Both the position numbers and the translations under genes were made by a program. From a virus: DNA of 22,986 nt. Under the pieces are notes generated by a model. The model saw nothing but the letters and a program-made list of their open reading frames with translations, was not told where the DNA came from and did not search any database. The stretch's first letter is position 1. Every line of letters starts with the position of its first letter. The stretch covers positions 1 to 22,986 of IMG/VR virus record IMGVR_UViG_3300043444_000162; one strand, 5' to 3'. Below, in pieces: positions 13,641 to 20,370 of the stretch.

Positions 13641-14259
13641 ACATCACCGTATTAGTATCGCCGAGTGCCCACTTTGATTCGTTTTCAACTGACCATCTTT
13701 TTGTAGCTACTTTGAAGTCTGGCATCTTTAGTTCTTTTGGATTGCTGCTTGGCTCTAAAATAATAAGACGATTATTAGGCTGAGCAGCATACTGACCATT
13801 GTCGCACTGAATAAAGTTATAAGACTTATGGTCTTCGATATCTTCACTAAATCCAGTATCAAGAATATTAAAATCAGGAGAAGCAGAATCCACAGTAAAG
13901 AGATAAGTACCATACATCCACTCTCCATTTTTAAGTTTAAATTTACAACGCATTGATTGTAGTTGTGCTTTCTTAATAACAGTTATATCATAAGAAAGAC
14001 AATCCCATAGTTGAAGATAATCTAATGGTAATGGTTCACCTTTGATCGGTTTCCAACAATAGGCATGTAGAGGTAACTTATCATATAATGCACCGTATTG
14101 ATTTAGATATGATTCAATACGAAATGCCTGACCACGTAATGACTTTATACTTATCCACCAACATGGTTCTAATTCACCATGTCCTTTCTCGAAGTCGTAG
14201 AGAAATTCTCTACGAACAAAACATTTTACTGCTGGTAAATTTGCAACTATATGCGACAT
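13624..14259 (-). CDS. Conserved hypothetical phage protein
   Basis: A 211-residue soluble protein of unknown function that I recognise as a recurrent type in T4-like marine phages: NLPAVKCFVRREFLYDFEKG (7-26), then GELEPCWWISIKSLRGQAFR, YGALYDKLPLHAYCW (55-69), YLQLWDCLSYDI (81-92) and a C-terminal YAAQPNNRLIILE. The many aromatic residues and alternating pattern suggest a beta-rich fold. It starts at the stop of the small gene upstream (1-nt overlap) and runs 17 nt into the cyclase. Because homologues exist in phages without curli genes (from memory), it is probably phage backbone rather than part of the curli-like cassette. Confidence 0.75.
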   Translation of the reverse strand: MSHIVANLPAVKCFVRREFLYDFEKGHGELEPCWWISIKSLRGQAFRIESYLNQYGALYDKLPLHAYCWKPIKGEPLPLDYLQLWDCLSYDITVIKKAQLQSMRCKFKLKNGEWMYGTYLFTVDSASPDFNILDTGFSEDIEDHKSYNFIQCDNGQYAAQPNNRLIILEPSSNPKELKMPDFKVATKRWSVENESKWALGDTNTVMYEKTS

Positions 14260-14498
14260 TAGATAGCACTGGCTAAAATTTGCGCCATTTGAACGATGTA
14301 TCTGCAGGCTACTTCATCATTAGCCAATTCTTGTTGTGCTCTAATGTCTGCAATTTCAGTAACTAGGAATTGATATTCTTCATCAGTCAATTCACCAGTG
14401 GATCTTTTATCTGTTAAAACTAATAACTCATTTGCTAACTGTGCAGCTGAACCACCAAGACCAGCCTGCTCTCTTAAACTTTCCAGATATTCGTTCAT
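14259..14498 (-). CDS. Small helical phage protein
   Basis: A 79-residue helical protein: GLGGSAAQLANELLVL (12-27), TGELTDEEYQFLVTEIADI (about 34-52) and LANDEVACRYIVQMAQIL (about 56-73). The middle segment looks like the short helix-hairpin (SHOCT-like) used for oligomerisation. I chose the ATG at 14496-14498 because it overlaps the lipoprotein stop codon as ATGA and has GAGG just before it; the alternative ATG four codons upstream lacks these. The function is unknown. Similar proteins appear in marine T4-like phages next to the lipoprotein and the 211-residue gene. Confidence 0.68.
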   Translation of the reverse strand: MNEYLESLREQAGLGGSAAQLANELLVLTDKRSTGELTDEEYQFLVTEIADIRAQQELANDEVACRYIVQMAQILASAI

Positions 14499-14836
14499 CT
14501 TCCTCTCCATGCATCAGCAATTACATTAATACGAGTCTTGTTTATTTTAATAACAGATTCGCAAAATGATTTGTTGTTAGAATTTTTAGCTTTCACTACT
14601 GCTTCTTGTAGCTTACCTATCGCATCAGCCTGTGGGTCTTTACGTAGAGAAGCGTATACCTTTAATCTTTCAATTTTATATTCAGCATCTGTCCAATTTT
14701 TGTCATCGCAATTTAATTTATCAACTGCGATTTTAACTTCTACTAAGTTATTAAACATTGATGAGTCATGTGGTCTTGGTAAAATAAAAGAACAACCACT
14801 AAGTGTTACGAATAAAAGTGCTGCGATAATTTTCAT
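14495..14836 (-). CDS. Small lipoprotein
   Basis: A 113-residue protein with a lipoprotein signal: a hydrophobic start, then LSGC with lipidated Cys15. The mature part is polar and helical, with motifs I recall from phage lipoproteins (PRPHDSSMFNNLV, SLRKDPQADAIGKLQEAV and RINVIADAWRGR), and two further Cys (about 43 and 97) that could pair. The location is the outer or inner membrane facing the periplasm. A role in lysis (outer-membrane spanin component), surface change or superinfection exclusion is possible; none is shown. It sits 5 bp after the FecR gene and is coupled to the next gene by ATGA. Confidence 0.75.
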   Translation of the reverse strand: MKIIAALLFVTLSGCSFILPRPHDSSMFNNLVEVKIAVDKLNCDDKNWTDAEYKIERLKVYASLRKDPQADAIGKLQEAVVKAKNSNNKSFCESVIKINKTRINVIADAWRGR

Positions 14837-14841
14837 ATTAC

Positions 14842-15936
14842 CTACTTTTGTATTATGTTAATAGTAGTACTACCACCCTTATTGACCTGTTGATATGCAA
14901 CAGATCCATCCTGATTTATATTTATTGTCTTATCAGATTCTTTATCAATTGTTATTTGTGCTACATGACTACTTATTCGATATAAAACTAGCTTATCATT
15001 ATCATCAATGCCATATTTCAACCCAGACGCTTCGCTATATCCAGGAAGCATGGTTTTCTGTTCTAGCATAGATTCCTGACTAGCAGCCAACGCTTTATTA
15101 CTTTCATCTAATAAATTTGTCAGTAAATCTACATCTAACAAATTAATATCTAGAGAATTAAACTTTAGATTATCCTCATCTAATTTTGAATACTTCAACA
15201 GATCTTTATCTAAAAAGTTTACGTCTAATGCTGTCTTTGTTTCTGACTTATATTTCTCATCATCTATTTCTTTTGGTGGAGAAACGATAAGCATATTATT
15301 GATATTTGCTTGATCAATTGAAATTATAACTGGTTTTGATGGTGGTTGATTTCTATCAGCCACGAATGTTGTTTGGTATGCAGTGTCCATATATACGGAG
15401 CCACTGTCAGTAGATACCTCAATGGCACCTGTCACACATGCTTTATTATCACATGATGGTAATAACATAATCAATGAACGACCTAATTCATCAACAGTCA
15501 TAGAAAAGTCTGTTCCTCGCACAGCAACTGTTGCTGTTGGAGTTTTAATATCTACCGATTGGGGATTCGTTTTTGCGATCTGACCACTAGCGTAACGAGC
15601 AGTGCCCATTACAACTTTCATAGCAAGTTTACCAGAACCTTTTTTCGGATCATACACGAAGTCATCTATCACGAGTTTTGATTGCTCTGTGATATTGACT
15701 GTCGTGTTATCCTCAAAAGTTAGTTTGGCTTTAGCCTTTGCTGTAACAACAGTATCATTCATCTCAACTCCAGTTCCTATTTTACTAGGGATGGAGTTTT
15801 TATTTCTTACTATTTCAGTTGGACCAGTTTGCTCAGAAACTTTACCTACTGCTGCAAAATTAGTTTGACTGATTAATAGTAATATTGTTAGAGTTGCCAG
15901 TTGAATTAACTGTGATGCTCTGTGGTAATGTGCCAC
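14842..15936 (-). CDS. FecR-domain secreted protein with curlin-like C-terminal tail
   Basis: A 364-residue protein with a signal peptide (about 1-28, ending TNFA). The FecR domain spans about 30-200; its hallmark is KTPTATVAVRGTDFSM (131-146). No anti-sigma N-terminal domain or membrane anchor is present, so this is not a classical FecR sigma regulator but a free periplasmic or exported form. Next come a repetitive Leu/Asp segment with LD pairs every 7-12 residues (about 237-280) and a tail at about 323-363 containing QITIDKESDK, ININ-Q-DG and STTINIIQ, which has the alternating I/N/Q pattern of curlin repeats. The start lies 77 nt inside the curlin gene; no other Met gives a signal peptide. 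It could be a curli-type co-substrate, nucleator or regulator. Confidence 0.82.
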   Translation of the reverse strand: MAHYHRASQLIQLATLTILLLISQTNFAAVGKVSEQTGPTEIVRNKNSIPSKIGTGVEMNDTVVTAKAKAKLTFEDNTTVNITEQSKLVIDDFVYDPKKGSGKLAMKVVMGTARYASGQIAKTNPQSVDIKTPTATVAVRGTDFSMTVDELGRSLIMLLPSCDNKACVTGAIEVSTDSGSVYMDTAYQTTFVADRNQPPSKPVIISIDQANINNMLIVSPPKEIDDEKYKSETKTALDVNFLDKDLLKYSKLDEDNLKFNSLDINLLDVDLLTNLLDESNKALAASQESMLEQKTMLPGYSEASGLKYGIDDNDKLVLYRISSHVAQITIDKESDKTININQDGSVAYQQVNKGGSTTINIIQK

Positions 15937-16483
15937 TCTGTGTCACTCCAATATTATTTGTGTCGCCAGTAGCTGTAATAATAGCACTTGTAACTCCAGT
16001 ATTAGTTGAAGTATGAGTAATAGTATTTGTACTACCAGTTACATTAATCTCACTATAATGATTCGCACCAGCACCAAGGTTCTGGGTTATAATGTTATCA
16101 TCGCCTGATACAACTTGTTTAATAGTAGAACCAGAGCAACCAGCAGTTGATGTAGTTCCGCAGTCGATAGTTTGAATATTACCACTACCTGTTGTGTCTA
16201 CGATTACGCTAGCAGAAGCACCATTGACGACCATGGCCAATTCATTATTACTTCCAATTTGATCAATGGTAACAGTATTAGATCCACCACCAATAAAAAC
16301 TGGTGTTAAAGAATCACCCACTTTATTGCCACTACCATCTTGAGTAATACTGATAGTTGATGAGTCACCAACCTGTTCTACATAAATTTCATTAGCATAA
16401 ACAAAGGATGAAGCTGTCACGCATAACAAAGCAGTGAGTACTTTTCTCGACAACCCACGAACGTCTGTCTTACTTGTTTTCAT
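15860..16483 (-). CDS. Curlin-repeat protein (CsgA/CsgB-like amyloid candidate)
   Basis: A 207-residue exported protein: signal peptide 1-30 (ending FVYA), then a Ser/Thr/Asn/Gly/Gln-rich mature part made of degenerate curlin-type repeats, such as IYVEQVGDSSTISITQDGSG, NTVTIDQIGSNN, STIKQVVSGDDNIITQN, NNIGVTQSG and NNITINQS. The alternating I-x-I-x-Q pattern with GN/GS turns is that of the CsgA/CsgB beta-solenoid, though the repeats are less regular than in E. coli CsgA. Two Cys (108 and 116) may form a small loop. It lies directly after csgG (14-nt overlap), with an AAGGAAAT ribosome site for the ATG at 16481-16483; a longer N-terminus is not needed. It is the expected substrate of the CsgG/CsgF pore. 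Subunit or nucleator cannot be told apart. Confidence 0.82.
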   Translation of the reverse strand: MKTSKTDVRGLSRKVLTALLCVTASSFVYANEIYVEQVGDSSTISITQDGSGNKVGDSLTPVFIGGGSNTVTIDQIGSNNELAMVVNGASASVIVDTTGSGNIQTIDCGTTSTAGCSGSTIKQVVSGDDNIITQNLGAGANHYSEINVTGSTNTITHTSTNTGVTSAIITATGDTNNIGVTQSGTLPQSITVNSTGNSNNITINQSN

Positions 16484-17279
16484 CTTCTTTGATTTCCTTG
16501 TTTGGTTTTGGTTTAAATTTCCAAATACCTTTCTTTTCTCCTTCAATAATCATTTCATAAACAGCCTGTTCAATTGCTACACGAACAGCGTAAGTAGTTG
16601 GTTCATTCAATGCTGTTCCACTTTCAAGTTCTAAAGACTTAGTACCTTGATCTACAAATTTGAACACACCTACTGTATGAGCAGTACTATAAATTGTTTT
16701 AGATACTGCTGTACTTAACAAAATCTCTCCGCTACTCACACTTACCAAGCGTAGAGATATAACAACTTCATCGACACGATATTGCTCACTGCCACCGATA
16801 CCTAAAAATCTGGCACCATTACCACCAGATCGTATATTACTATCATAACCAATAATCCCACCTTCAACCATAACACCTGCAACAGTTAATGGTTTAAGTG
16901 GTTTGGCATCTTTTCCTTCGTATACTTCTCTTTGGTTTCTAATTAACTGTCGTTCTTTAACTAAGTTATCAAGACCAACACGTTCAACTACCTTAAACCA
17001 ATTCTTACTATCTTGTAGTGATTTAATTAAAAATGTTTCACCACCCTGTGTAACTGCTTTACTAAACAAAGCCATCTTTTCACTTGGTTTATTTTGTCCA
17101 GTTTTATCAGCAAATCCATAAACAGCGATGGCAATTTTTGGACCATCTAGTTCTGGTAGTTTCTCAATGACACTTTCACGTGGTGTTAATTTAACTGGTT
17201 CTTCTTGTGAGAAGTTCATGCGCATGTTTGCGCATCCAGTCAAAACTAACACCAACAATAATGAGATTGATAACTTCAT
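16470..17279 (-). CDS. csgG: Curli secretion pore CsgG
   Basis: A 269-residue lipoprotein with lipobox LTGC (Cys16). It matches E. coli CsgG along its length: AVYGFADKTGQNKPS (52-66), VERVGLDNLVKERQLIRNQR, LTVAGVMVEGGIIGYDSN (131-148), SGGNGARFLGIGGSEQY (151-167), RLVSVSSGEIL (177-187), SKTIYS (193-198) and GVFKFVD (204-210). CsgG forms a nonameric outer-membrane pore that exports curlin subunits. The constriction loop differs: the Phe56 equivalent is kept (Phe72 in ALFSKAV) but Asn55 aligns with Leu and Tyr51 is not conserved. The start overlaps the stop of the beta-barrel gene by one base (TAATG). The C-terminal tail is Lys/Glu-rich and shorter than in E. coli. csgF is upstream; csgE is not seen in this window. 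Confidence 0.93.
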   Translation of the reverse strand: MKLSISLLLVLVLTGCANMRMNFSQEEPVKLTPRESVIEKLPELDGPKIAIAVYGFADKTGQNKPSEKMALFSKAVTQGGETFLIKSLQDSKNWFKVVERVGLDNLVKERQLIRNQREVYEGKDAKPLKPLTVAGVMVEGGIIGYDSNIRSGGNGARFLGIGGSEQYRVDEVVISLRLVSVSSGEILLSTAVSKTIYSTAHTVGVFKFVDQGTKSLELESGTALNEPTTYAVRVAIEQAVYEMIIEGEKKGIWKFKPKPNKEIKEDENK

Positions 17280-19297
17280 TAGAATTTAACTTTTACATTT
17301 AACCCAAGAGTGTTGCTTGTTGTTGAATTTAACCAACTCTTCCCAGCATAAACGTAATAAGTCACATCGCCATCTGCTTTAGAAAGAATTAGGTTTGCTT
17401 CAGTTATTCCGTTTGATGTTTTAGCAACTTCAGTTAAAACTTTTCCACCCAATACGTCTGCTGAATATTGAACACCATATTCTCCGATAGTTTGAGTATT
17501 TGAGTTTCCGATAATAGTTTGAGCTGACTGAATGCTACCAGCTTCAACCTTAGTTGGAGTTGAGTTGTTTAAAATAGTGGCACCAACGAATGGTCTAAAT
17601 CCATAAACTTCTGGAGAAAGAACCTTAGTGCTCAACCATGTTGATTGTGATGCGTTAGAATAACTGTTTGAGAATGGACCGATAGTTCTGCTATAATTAT
17701 TTTTAATGTTAGTATGCCCAACATCATTCTGAACAGTAATTCCTTCTTCTGAATTGTAATCAGCAAAAGCACCGAAGTGGTAACCATCTAAACTAGCACC
17801 AGTAGTATCAAGACCAGTTAGCTTACCATTGATTTTATTAATCTGACCACCAACAATCAAGTTTTTATCAATGTCAGTTTCATATGAAAGACCAACGACA
17901 GAAGTGTTTGCAGAATAACCATTCTGCCCATTGAATTTAGTGCCAGTAACATTTATTGCAATTCTACCTTTATCATCGGCAACACCATTTCTAGCATTCT
18001 GACGATTTAAGTTTCTGTATAAACCAGTCTTGATTATATCAAACTGTTCAGCCTGATCAGCACGACCAGAGAAACTATCATTGGCGACGCTAGTATCAAC
18101 TACGTTAAACAATTCAGTAGTAGTTGTAGTTGAACCACGTGTAGTAGTTGTAGTAGAATCACTATAAGATGTTGTTGTGATAGGAGTAGTTGCTGTTGTT
18201 CTAATCCATGGTGTTGTCACATTTGTAGTAGTTGTTCTAGCGATAGTCTGAAGACCAGAAGATTTACTAGCTTCATGGTGAGCAAGAGAACCAGTAATAA
18301 CTGGTAATGAAGAATCAACTGCAGTTGATACTAATACTTCATTAGTAACTGATGTGCCAGTGATAGTTGGAGATGCTGGCGCAGAAGCAGCCGATGTTGC
18401 TGAACCAATATCTGTTAAAGTTCCACTGAAAGAACTTGTTCCTGCTGTACCACCACCCGCACCACCATCAATCGCAGTAGAAGCAGAAGCAAACGCAGAT
18501 GGTCCGAAGATATAAGCGTAACGATAAGTTACGATATCGCCAATTGCTAAACTGCTTGATAGGAAAGAAATACCGATTGTGTAGTCGCCACGAACTACAT
18601 CATGACCACTCGTATTATCGTAGTAGTCTTGTGGGTTGCTTGACCACATAGGACTTATACTAGTATTCGAGCCAGTAGCCTGAGTTGTGTATAAACCAAG
18701 AGCATATCTTGAAGTTAATGCTTCAGAGAATACCACATTCTGTCTTGGAATAACACCATAGCCACGCACGTTGTCAGTAGAAGAACTATCTCCTGTTGCT
18801 GCACGAGCATCTGGGTCAATGAAACGAGCAAAGTATAATTGATCCATCGCAATCTTAGCTTCGATTCTTGTTGCGATGTCTAGATATTGTTTACCAGAAC
18901 CTAAAGCATAGGTATGTTGTAAATCAAAATTAGAATGATTGACTGCCCAAACAGCAGATGAAGAAGTTGGAGTTCCAACCCACGCACCACCTGGCACTTG
19001 AGTAACATATGCGTTGTTATTGTGATAGTTTGTTCCAACACCACCATTAACGATACGAACTGCCCATCCTTCAAATGGAGAACCAGGAGTTAGATAATCG
19101 TAAGATGTATTGAATGTTCCAGTTCCTGTTGAATCGTATAACAATCCAGGAGAAGTATTACCACCAGAACCTAAAGTTCCTGTAGTGGCATTAACACCAG
19201 CTTTAACGTATTCGTTTACTAGAATTACGTTTTGTGCCATTGTTGCAGTAGATAATAATGTAGCTACAACGGAAGCAATAAATTTCTTCTTAAACAT
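17279..19297 (-). CDS. Large secreted protein with C-terminal outer-membrane beta-barrel
   Basis: A 672-residue exported protein: signal peptide 1-21 (TATMA|QN), an aromatic and Gly/Ser-rich beta domain (about 22-270), a Gly/Ala/Ser linker (about 275-310), a Thr-rich low-complexity tract (about 354-394), then a region from about 440 to 672 with amphipathic strands ending NTLGLNVKVKF. A terminal Phe is the usual BamA-recognised outer-membrane barrel signature, and the whole has an autotransporter-like passenger-plus-barrel layout. I cannot identify the family. The Thr tract may be a flexible or modified surface linker. It lies between csgF and csgG with a 9-bp gap and a one-base overlap, so it is translated with the pore. 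It may be a surface adhesin, an exclusion factor or a co-factor of the curli-like assembly. Confidence 0.75.
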   Translation of the reverse strand: MFKKKFIASVVATLLSTATMAQNVILVNEYVKAGVNATTGTLGSGGNTSPGLLYDSTGTGTFNTSYDYLTPGSPFEGWAVRIVNGGVGTNYHNNNAYVTQVPGGAWVGTPTSSSAVWAVNHSNFDLQHTYALGSGKQYLDIATRIEAKIAMDQLYFARFIDPDARAATGDSSSTDNVRGYGVIPRQNVVFSEALTSRYALGLYTTQATGSNTSISPMWSSNPQDYYDNTSGHDVVRGDYTIGISFLSSSLAIGDIVTYRYAYIFGPSAFASASTAIDGGAGGGTAGTSSFSGTLTDIGSATSAASAPASPTITGTSVTNEVLVSTAVDSSLPVITGSLAHHEASKSSGLQTIARTTTTNVTTPWIRTTATTPITTTSYSDSTTTTTRGSTTTTTELFNVVDTSVANDSFSGRADQAEQFDIIKTGLYRNLNRQNARNGVADDKGRIAINVTGTKFNGQNGYSANTSVVGLSYETDIDKNLIVGGQINKINGKLTGLDTTGASLDGYHFGAFADYNSEEGITVQNDVGHTNIKNNYSRTIGPFSNSYSNASQSTWLSTKVLSPEVYGFRPFVGATILNNSTPTKVEAGSIQSAQTIIGNSNTQTIGEYGVQYSADVLGGKVLTEVAKTSNGITEANLILSKADGDVTYYVYAGKSWLNSTTSNTLGLNVKVKF

Positions 19298-19306
19298 AGT
19301 CTTTCC

Positions 19307-19753
19307 TTAAAATGCAAAACTAGCTATGGGTACAGTGATATCAGTTCTATTACCATTGGTCTCAATAATAGTAAGAGTCACATCTGTGCCAGTTTTCACC
19401 CAAGAAATATTAGTTCCTTGAAAATCCATTGTTCCTGACGTCGCACCAGCATCAGCAAACATTGCGTCTGCCAATTGTTTTGAAAGCTGTGCGTATATAC
19501 GAGATTCAACGTTGACCAAAAACTTCGCTAAGTTTGTATTCTTAGCATCACGTTCTGCTTTATCGGCTGATGCCTTAGCTTCGTCTTTTAGTTTTTGTTT
19601 TCTTTGTGCTTCTAACTGTTCGATAGTTAGAATGTGTGATGAATAGCCTATACCCGAAAATGCAGGACTATTAAATTGATGCACGAGTTCCGCAGCATAG
19701 ATATTACTTGCTATCAGACTCGCTATTAGAAGACTTCTCTTTAGAAATGTCAT
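19307..19753 (-). CDS. csgF: Curli assembly factor CsgF
   Basis: A 148-residue exported protein. The signal peptide is 1-20 (MTFLKRSLLIASLIASNIYA). The mature N-terminus ELVHQFNSPAFSGIG (22-36) matches the E. coli CsgF segment TFQFRNPNFGG that inserts into the CsgG pore. Then comes a Lys/Ala/Glu-rich helix (about 45-75), longer and more charged than the E. coli neck, and a C-terminal head with FLVNVESRIYAQLSKQLADA and TLTIIETNGNRTDITVPI, matching the CsgF NVTDRKTGQTSTIQV strands. It anchors and nucleates curli fibres at the pore. I chose the ATG at 19751-19753 because it gives a clean signal peptide; an upstream in-frame Met adds a polar basic extension. It overlaps the upstream membrane gene by 50 nt. 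Confidence 0.85.
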   Translation of the reverse strand: MTFLKRSLLIASLIASNIYAAELVHQFNSPAFSGIGYSSHILTIEQLEAQRKQKLKDEAKASADKAERDAKNTNLAKFLVNVESRIYAQLSKQLADAMFADAGATSGTMDFQGTNISWVKTGTDVTLTIIETNGNRTDITVPIASFAF

Positions 19754-19991
19754 CGTTTTCTTTTTGATTGCGTAACGACAAAATGACATTCACTTTCTGG
19801 TTCAAACGGATAAGGTCGTTATCCAACATTCTAATTCGATCAATAAGATCGACCAGAACTTTACTAGCTTCACTTGTTACTGGTTTAATTTCAGTAGTTA
19901 CCCACTGCCAAACATAGTAAATGAAGTATCCCAACCCAAACGCTGCTACTATTGGGAAACCGAATTTGTTAATTAATGCTGCTATATCCAT
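19704..19991 (-). CDS. Small membrane protein, paralogue 2 (holin-like layout)
   Basis: A 95-residue protein with one membrane segment near the N-terminus (KFGFPIVAAFGLGYFIYYVW, about 9-28), then a helical region with MLDNDLIRLNQKVNVIL (about 54-70) and a charged Lys/Asp/Ser tail. It is similar to the protein at 20048-20323: both have a xxGFPIxAAxxxGYF membrane motif followed by an NxDxIRxxxKV helix. This layout (one TM, amphipathic helix, charged tail) fits pinholin/BhlA-like or small scaffold proteins, but the family is not established. I chose the ATG at 19989-19991; a GTG two codons upstream is possible. The 3' end overlaps csgF. Confidence 0.7.
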   Translation of the reverse strand: MDIAALINKFGFPIVAAFGLGYFIYYVWQWVTTEIKPVTSEASKVLVDLIDRIRMLDNDLIRLNQKVNVILSLRNQKENDDISKEKSSNSESDSK

Positions 19992-20055
19992 GGCCACACT
20001 CTTTACATGGTTGATTTTTTGGAGTCAACGCTCCACAATATTTACATTCAGTCAC
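19969..20055 (-). CDS. 28-residue Cys4 zinc-ribbon ORF, GTG start
   Basis: A short frame starting at a GTG that overlaps the stop of the 91-residue gene upstream. It reads MTECKYCGALTPKNQPCKEC then GHGYSSIN: two CxxC pairs nine residues apart, the pattern of a rubredoxin-like zinc knuckle. The stop codon lies inside the next gene, so it bridges the two membrane-protein paralogues. The Cys4 pattern in a gap of about 60 bp with no other content argues for a real product, but length and start codon leave doubt. Confidence 0.48.
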   Translation of the reverse strand: MTECKYCGALTPKNQPCKECGHGYSSIN

Positions 20056-20323
20056 GTCGTGCATCAGACTGCTCCGCTCTTGCTATTCTATCTAAATCTG
20101 GGGGAATGCCTAAGGCATGGCTAACTTTAGTATCGATCCTAATTACATCGTGGTTCATTGCAGCGACTCTTTTATCGAGAGCCATAATTATCCCCTGCAT
20201 AGACTTAACAGATGATGTTACACCAGCAAGAATAAACTTTAGGGTAAGAAATACGAAATATCCGCCAGCAATAGCTGCGGCAATTGGAAAGCCAACTTCG
20301 GCTACGAGTTTGAAAAATTCCAT
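20048..20323 (-). CDS. Small membrane protein, paralogue 1 (holin-like layout)
   Basis: A 91-residue protein with a membrane segment at about 10-33 (VGFPIAAAIAGGYFVFLTLK), a helical middle with MNHDVIRIDTKVSHALGI (about 56-73) and a charged end. It is a paralogue of the protein at 19704-19991 (shared GFPI.AA...GYF and D.IR...KV). It is the first gene after the 47-bp gap downstream of the 2OG oxygenase and heads the run into csgF. Candidate roles are a holin or pinholin, or a membrane partner of the secretion cassette. The gap at 20324-20370 holds no consensus sigma70 promoter; a TATAAATT sequence at 20385-20392 resembles a T4-type late promoter. Confidence 0.72.
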   Translation of the reverse strand: MEFFKLVAEVGFPIAAAIAGGYFVFLTLKFILAGVTSSVKSMQGIIMALDKRVAAMNHDVIRIDTKVSHALGIPPDLDRIARAEQSDARRD

Positions 20324-20370
20324 TCTAAATCCACTTGTTGTTATAATTATAGGACTACAAGTATTTAGGC

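Noticed and set aside
18116-18238. Repetitive GTAGTAGTTGTAGTT-like tract that looked like a DNA repeat or CRISPR-like array
   Set aside because: It has no spacer structure; it is the coding sequence of a Thr-rich protein tract.
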